From the NCBI GenBank assembly GCA_025055455.1, contig JANWXD010000002.1, positions 71,808 to 135,807 on the forward strand: a stretch of 64,000 nucleotides of DNA, in the 5' to 3' direction. Numbering within the stretch: the first letter of the stretch is position 1; each line of letters starts with the position of its first letter. A program made the translations under genes and the position numbers. Of the stretch, positions 60,925 through 64,000 are shown piece by piece. This stretch comes from Bryobacteraceae bacterium (lineage in GTDB: Bacteria > Acidobacteriota > Terriglobia > Bryobacterales > Bryobacteraceae). Below the pieces are notes generated by a model. The model made no database searches, had not been told where the DNA came from, and saw nothing but the letters and a program-made list of their open reading frames with translations.

Positions 60925-62055
60925 TCAGGGCACGATCTTTCCCAACACCACAGCCCGATGCGCCCCGGTGGCGGACGGGACGTTCGAGGGTCGCCGCCGC
61001 CAGGTCTCATATCCCAGAATCGCAAAAGCGACCGCTTCTTTGGCGGCGGCCGGTACACCGTAATCATCGGAGAGGGCGATGGCCGTCCCCGGCAGCCAGG
61101 CGGCCAGGTGGGCGCGAATGCGCGGGTTGAACGCTCCGCCGCCCGACAGGATGAGCTCGTCCACGGGCATCCGGGGCCGGACGTATCTGTCGATGCCGAT
61201 CGCCACGGCCGCTGCGGTGAGCGCAGTCGCGGTGGCGATCAAGTCCGTCATGGACCGGCCCGTCGCTCGCAGCCGCGCGACGAATTCCCGGCCGTATTGT
61301 TCCCGCCCGGCGGTTTTTGGCGGGCGGCGCCGGTAAAACGGGTCTTGCAGCAACTCCGACAGCAGCTGCCGATCCACTCGACCTTGGCCAGCCAGCCGCC
61401 CGTCTCGGTCGTAGCTCATCCGGCCTTGAGTATGCTCCCGCACGAGGGCGTCGATCACCATGTTGCCAGGACCGGTGTCGAAGGCGATCACGTCTTGGAG
61501 TGTCGCGCCGGGCGGCAAGGCGGTGAGGTTGGCGATACCGCCCAGATTCAACGCCACCCGGCCGCGCCGCGGGTGGCGGAACAGCCAGTAGTCCACGAAG
61601 GGGACTAATGGGGCGCCTTTTCCTCCCGCGGCGATATCGCGCGGCCGGAAGTCGGCCACCACCGGAACGCCCGTCCGCTCGGCGATGACGCACGGCTCGC
61701 CGATCTGGAGCGTGCTGGCGATGGGCCGTCCCAGGAAACGCACGGGATCCCCCTGGTGGAAGATGGTCTGGCCATGGCAGGCGATCAGGTCGAGCTGTCG
61801 GAGCCCCAGTCCCGCCTTGCGGCAGGCTTTCCGCACTGCGTCAGCGTAAACCTCACCGAGGAGAAAATGCAGCCGGGCGATCTCGGCCGTGTGGGTGGGG
61901 GCATTGGAGACGGCCAGCAGCGCAGCCCGCAGCCGCGGCGGGTAAGGCGTGCTCGAAAAACTTCGCAGCGTCCACCGCCCCGGGCCGCGGAGGTCGATGA
62001 TTGCCACGTCCACCCCGTCCAGGGACGTGCCGCTCATGACGCCCGCGACGGTCAC
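60925..62055 (-). CDS. anmK: Anhydro-N-acetylmuramic acid kinase
   Basis: It phosphorylates and opens 1,6-anhydro-MurNAc to MurNAc-6-phosphate in peptidoglycan recycling. The 376-residue protein begins at GTG 62055 with TVAGVMSGTSLDGVDVAIID, the defining ATP/substrate block. CHGQTIFHQGDP, VADFRPRDIAAGGKGAPLVP and LNLGGIANLTALP are typical, as is FDTGPGNMVIDALV. The start overlaps the upstream small gene (GTGA). No murQ or AmpD gene adjoins it in this window. Confidence 0.96.
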   Translation of the reverse strand: MTVAGVMSGTSLDGVDVAIIDLRGPGRWTLRSFSSTPYPPRLRAALLAVSNAPTHTAEIARLHFLLGEVYADAVRKACRKAGLGLRQLDLIACHGQTIFHQGDPVRFLGRPIASTLQIGEPCVIAERTGVPVVADFRPRDIAAGGKGAPLVPFVDYWLFRHPRRGRVALNLGGIANLTALPPGATLQDVIAFDTGPGNMVIDALVREHTQGRMSYDRDGRLAGQGRVDRQLLSELLQDPFYRRRPPKTAGREQYGREFVARLRATGRSMTDLIATATALTAAAVAIGIDRYVRPRMPVDELILSGGGAFNPRIRAHLAAWLPGTAIALSDDYGVPAAAKEAVAFAILGYETWRRRPSNVPSATGAHRAVVLGKIVP

Positions 62056-62333
62056 GCTGCTCCGCCGTCCAGTTGGTTTGTCTCCACGGGCGGCCCTTCC
62101 GTCTCGTACAGTCGTCGCAACTCCTCGACCGTCGGGGTCTGCTCGATGACTTCCTTCATTTCATCGGCGAACTTTTTCATCATCTCGAGGAGCTCGAATT
62201 CGCGCCCCAGCGAGGCGTACAACTCCACTCCGGTCAGAATGACCGCTAGCGTCTCGTCGCCCCGCCGACGGGCTTCGTCACGAAGCCGTCGCAGCGCTTC
62301 CAGCGAATCTTCGCTCGTCCGTCCGAAGGTCAT
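62052..62333 (-). CDS. Small helical protein of unknown function
   Basis: The 93-residue protein is almost wholly helical and highly charged: DSLEALRRLRDEARRRGDET, then EFELLEMMKKFADEMKEVIE with heptad-like spacing, then VEELRRLYETEGPPVETNQ. A coiled-coil or helical hairpin is likely. It has no signal peptide. It lies 24 bases after the J-domain gene and its stop overlaps anmK (GTGA). No family is recognised; an adaptor role with the J-domain protein is conceivable but untested. Confidence 0.7.
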   Translation of the reverse strand: MTFGRTSEDSLEALRRLRDEARRRGDETLAVILTGVELYASLGREFELLEMMKKFADEMKEVIEQTPTVEELRRLYETEGPPVETNQLDGGAA

Positions 62334-62357
62334 CGTGCGGCCCCGCTCCGATGCGGG

Positions 62358-62735
62358 CTAACCGAGCCGCCACAAAACGAAGGAAAAGCCTTGACGCCCG
62401 GAGCGGCCGCCGAAGACGATCTCACCGCCATGGCCGGATCCGCTGGGGCTGCTCGGGCCGGGCGGCCGATAGACCCATAGGGCCTGGGGGAATCGGCCTG
62501 GCCGGGCCTCCTTACGCACGGTCACGCGCTGGCCGAAGAGCGTCTCGTCGTAGCGCCGACGCCGCTGCGGATCGATCAGCGTACGGTAGGCCTCGGTCAG
62601 CTCCGAGAACCGTTCGCTCGAGACTTGGCCCCCCACATCCGGATGCAACTGCCGCGCCAAGCGGCGGAAGGCTTGGCGGATCTCCGGTTGGCCGGCGTCG
62701 TACGGGACGCCGAGGATATCGTAGTAGGTGGGCAT
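62358..62735 (-). CDS. J-domain (DnaJ-like) protein
   Basis: The 125-residue protein has a complete J domain (about 1-68): YYDILGVPYDAGQPEIRQAFRR, the catalytic HPD in QLHPDVGG, and AYRTLIDPQRRRRYDETLFG. The C-terminal 55 residues are Gly/Pro/Ser-rich without a zinc-finger or substrate domain, so it is a type III co-chaperone. It would stimulate a DnaK ATPase for a specific client. It is the first gene of the eight-gene minus-strand run. Its -10 region lies in a palindrome at 62770-62792. Confidence 0.9.
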   Translation of the reverse strand: MPTYYDILGVPYDAGQPEIRQAFRRLARQLHPDVGGQVSSERFSELTEAYRTLIDPQRRRRYDETLFGQRVTVRKEARPGRFPQALWVYRPPGPSSPSGSGHGGEIVFGGRSGRQGFSFVLWRLG

Positions 62736-62769
62736 TGGCTCGGTCGAGCGCCGCGGAAATCTGCTGCTT

Positions 62770-62792
62770 CGCTACCATTATAAGAGGTAGCG
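62770..62792. promoter_or_regulatory. Palindrome covering a TATAAT -10 box upstream of the J-domain gene
   Basis: CGCTACC (62770-62776) and GGTAGCG (62786-62792) form a perfect seven-base inverted repeat with a nine-base centre. On the minus strand the centre reads TATAAT (62782-62777), a consensus -10 for the J-domain gene; the plus strand offers TATAAG toward the heptose gene. A repressor bound here would block the leftward promoter and perhaps both. No -35 box with proper spacing was found. Confidence 0.5.
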
Positions 62793-62825
62793 CGTAAGCC
62801 ACGGAGTGCAAGAGGCTTTCCGGCA

Positions 62826-63299
62826 GTGGGAGTCTTTTACCATCGCGCCGAACTGGCCGCCGCCCGCTGGCGGTGGAAACAAGAGGGCCGTCGCGTGGTG
62901 TTCACCAACGGCTGTTATGACATCCTCCACCCCGGACACATCCGACTCCTCGAAACAGCTCGGTCGCTCGGGGACGTTCTCGTTCTGGCCTTGAATACCG
63001 ACTCGAGCGTCCGGCGCCTGAAAGGCCCCACCCGGCCCTTGATCCCTGAAGCCGACCGGGTGGCGCTGGCCTGCGCGCTCCAGTGCGTGGATGCGGTGAC
63101 CACTTTCGACGAAGACACACCTCGCGAACTCATCGCCGCCATCTTGCCGGACGTGCTGGTGAAGGGGGCCGACTGGGCCCACTGGATCGCCGGCCGCGAG
63201 GAAGTCGAGGCCGCCGGTGGAGAGGTGCTGGCCTTGCCGTTGGAGCCCGGCTACTCCACCACCGGCATCGTCGAAGAAATCCTGCAGCGGACCCCTTGA
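62826..63299 (+). CDS. rfaE2: D-glycero-beta-D-manno-heptose 1-phosphate adenylyltransferase
   Basis: It transfers AMP from ATP to heptose 1-phosphate to form ADP-heptose for lipopolysaccharide core. The 157-residue protein from GTG 62826 has the nucleotidyltransferase motif [19 protein letters not shown] (HxGH). [40 protein letters not shown] and [12 protein letters not shown] follow. It corresponds to the C-terminal half of HldE; the kinase half is not encoded here. The stop overlaps the TTG start of mfd. Its presence fits a Gram-negative envelope. Confidence 0.95.
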   Translation: MGVFYHRAELAAARWRWKQEGRRVVFTNGCYDILHPGHIRLLETARSLGDVLVLALNTDSSVRRLKGPTRPLIPEADRVALACALQCVDAVTTFDEDTPRELIAAILPDVLVKGADWAHWIAGREEVEAAGGEVLALPLEPGYSTTGIVEEILQRTP

Positions 63300-64000
63300 C
63301 GCACCCCGCCGCACGCGAACTGTTGCACAGCCTCGGCCGCCACCCGGCTTTCCAGGAGGTACTGCGCGAGCTGGCCGCGGGGCGCAACGGCCCGCACCGC
63401 CTTTCCGGCCTGGTGCCCACCGCCAAGGCGCTCTACGCCGTTCTTCTCTGGGAGGCCGCCGAACGCCCCGTGGTGCTGGTGACCCCCACTCCCCAGGAAG
63501 CCGAAACACTGACCGAGCTCGTCGCGTCTTTTTTCGAACTGGTCGCCCGCTCGCGGGGCCTTTCGGGCCCCCAACTGCTGCCGGCCTTCGACGTGCTTCC
63601 GTTCCAGCGCCTGTCGCCGCATTCCGAGATCAGCGAACAGCGGGCCGTGGCCCTGTGGCGCTTGGCCGCCGGTCGCGCCCCGCTGACGGTCACGCCGCTG
63701 GCCGCCGCGCTTTGGCGCCTGGAACCTCCGGAATTCTACCGGAGCCTCGCGCTGCACGTGCGCACCGGCGATGAGTTGTCCTTGGAAGACTTCGTGGCGC
63801 ACTTGGAAGCCACGGGCTATGAAAAGCGGGATCCGGTCGAGATGGTGGGCGATTACTCCGTGCGCGGCGGCATCGTGGACGTATTCTCACCGGAAGCCAC
63901 CCGCCCGGTGCGTGTGGAATTCTTCGGCGACCAAATCGAGTCCCTGCGCCGTTTCGATGTCGAGACCCAACGGTCCGTCCTGCGAATCGAAGACTGTCTG
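63296..64000 (+). CDS. mfd: Transcription-repair coupling factor Mfd (3' end outside window)
   Basis: Mfd removes stalled RNA polymerase and recruits UvrA. The frame opens with TTG at 63296, overlapping the heptose gene stop (TTGA), and stays open to the window end, giving 235 residues. The UvrB-like N-terminal part is clear: [40 protein letters not shown] and [20 protein letters not shown]. The RNA polymerase-binding and helicase domains lie beyond the window. TTG is an unusual start but no ATG or GTG fits the overlap. Confidence 0.93.
   Translation, partial: MTHPAARELLHSLGRHPAFQEVLRELAAGRNGPHRLSGLVPTAKALYAVLLWEAAERPVVLVTPTPQEAETLTELVASFFELVARSRGLSGPQLLPAFDVLPFQRLSPHSEISEQRAVALWRLAAGRAPLTVTPLAAALWRLEPPEFYRSLALHVRTGDELSLEDFVAHLEATGYEKRDPVEMVGDYSVRGGIVDVFSPEATRPVRVEFFGDQIESLRRFDVETQRSVLRIEDCL

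Overview
The window reads as a dense, GC-rich chromosomal segment of a free-living Gram-negative bacterium, most likely an acidobacterium of the Solibacter/Bryobacter type. That placement is an inference from gene content. It rests on two very large Oar-like TonB-dependent receptors with N-terminal carboxypeptidase-regulatory-like domains, several Tat-exported sulfatases, a DUF1080 (3-keto-disaccharide hydrolase type) protein, a Tat-exported Gfo/Idh/MocA oxidoreductase, cytochrome bd and heptose-1-phosphate adenylyltransferase. No tRNA, rRNA, CRISPR array, prophage, insertion sequence or integrase was seen. Most gaps are under 200 bases and many neighbouring genes overlap by ATGA or GTGA.

Layout. 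1-7.2 kb: the end of a DegT-type aminotransferase, two MacB/FtsX-type permeases without an ATPase, a CPA2 cation/proton antiporter with an RCK domain, a GAF-ANTAR regulator, a 33-residue membrane peptide frame and a membrane-anchored HEAT-repeat protein. 7.1-11.8 kb: a minus-strand run purS-glmS-glcE-glcF. 12-16.7 kb: a large unrecognised protein, an oligopeptidase B and a DinB-fold protein. 16.9-28.3 kb: cydAB lies between two Oar-like receptors, and the second receptor is followed by a Tat-exported alpha/alpha-toroid protein. 28.5-34.7 kb: an FkbM-type methyltransferase interrupted by an in-frame TAG, then a PDZ-containing sensor kinase with its NtrC-type regulator and a two-repeat lipoprotein.

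34.7-40.3 kb: three formylglycine-type sulfatases and a GH-A-clan glycosidase, a small sulfated-glycan degradation locus. 40.4-47.4 kb: agmatine deiminase and N-carbamoylputrescine amidase (putrescine synthesis), a divergent M14 peptidase, an orphan ribbon-helix-helix protein, a 2-hydroxyacid dehydrogenase-HpaI aldolase pair and thioredoxin. 47.5-56.2 kb: glycogen synthase, a DUF1080 protein, an unknown conserved protein with an M19 dipeptidase, a HAD phosphatase with an M48 protease, a small membrane protein with RNase PH and RdgB, and a Gfo/Idh oxidoreductase. 56.2-62.7 kb: an eight-gene minus-strand run (J-domain protein, small helical protein, AnmK, active and inactive M16 peptidases, Nudix hydrolase, MscS channel, LOG-like protein). 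62.8 kb to the end: the heptose adenylyltransferase and the start of mfd.

The genes suggest a heterotroph that binds and degrades complex, partly sulfated polysaccharides at the outer membrane and periplasm, oxidises glycolate, respires at low oxygen through cytochrome bd, stores glycogen and makes putrescine from agmatine. All functions are read from protein motifs by eye; no database search was run. The best candidates for unfamiliar biology are the 645-residue unknown protein at 12135-14072, the two small membrane peptides, the membrane HEAT plus hybrid-fold protein, the amber-interrupted FkbM gene and the eight-gene run at 56.2-62.7 kb.
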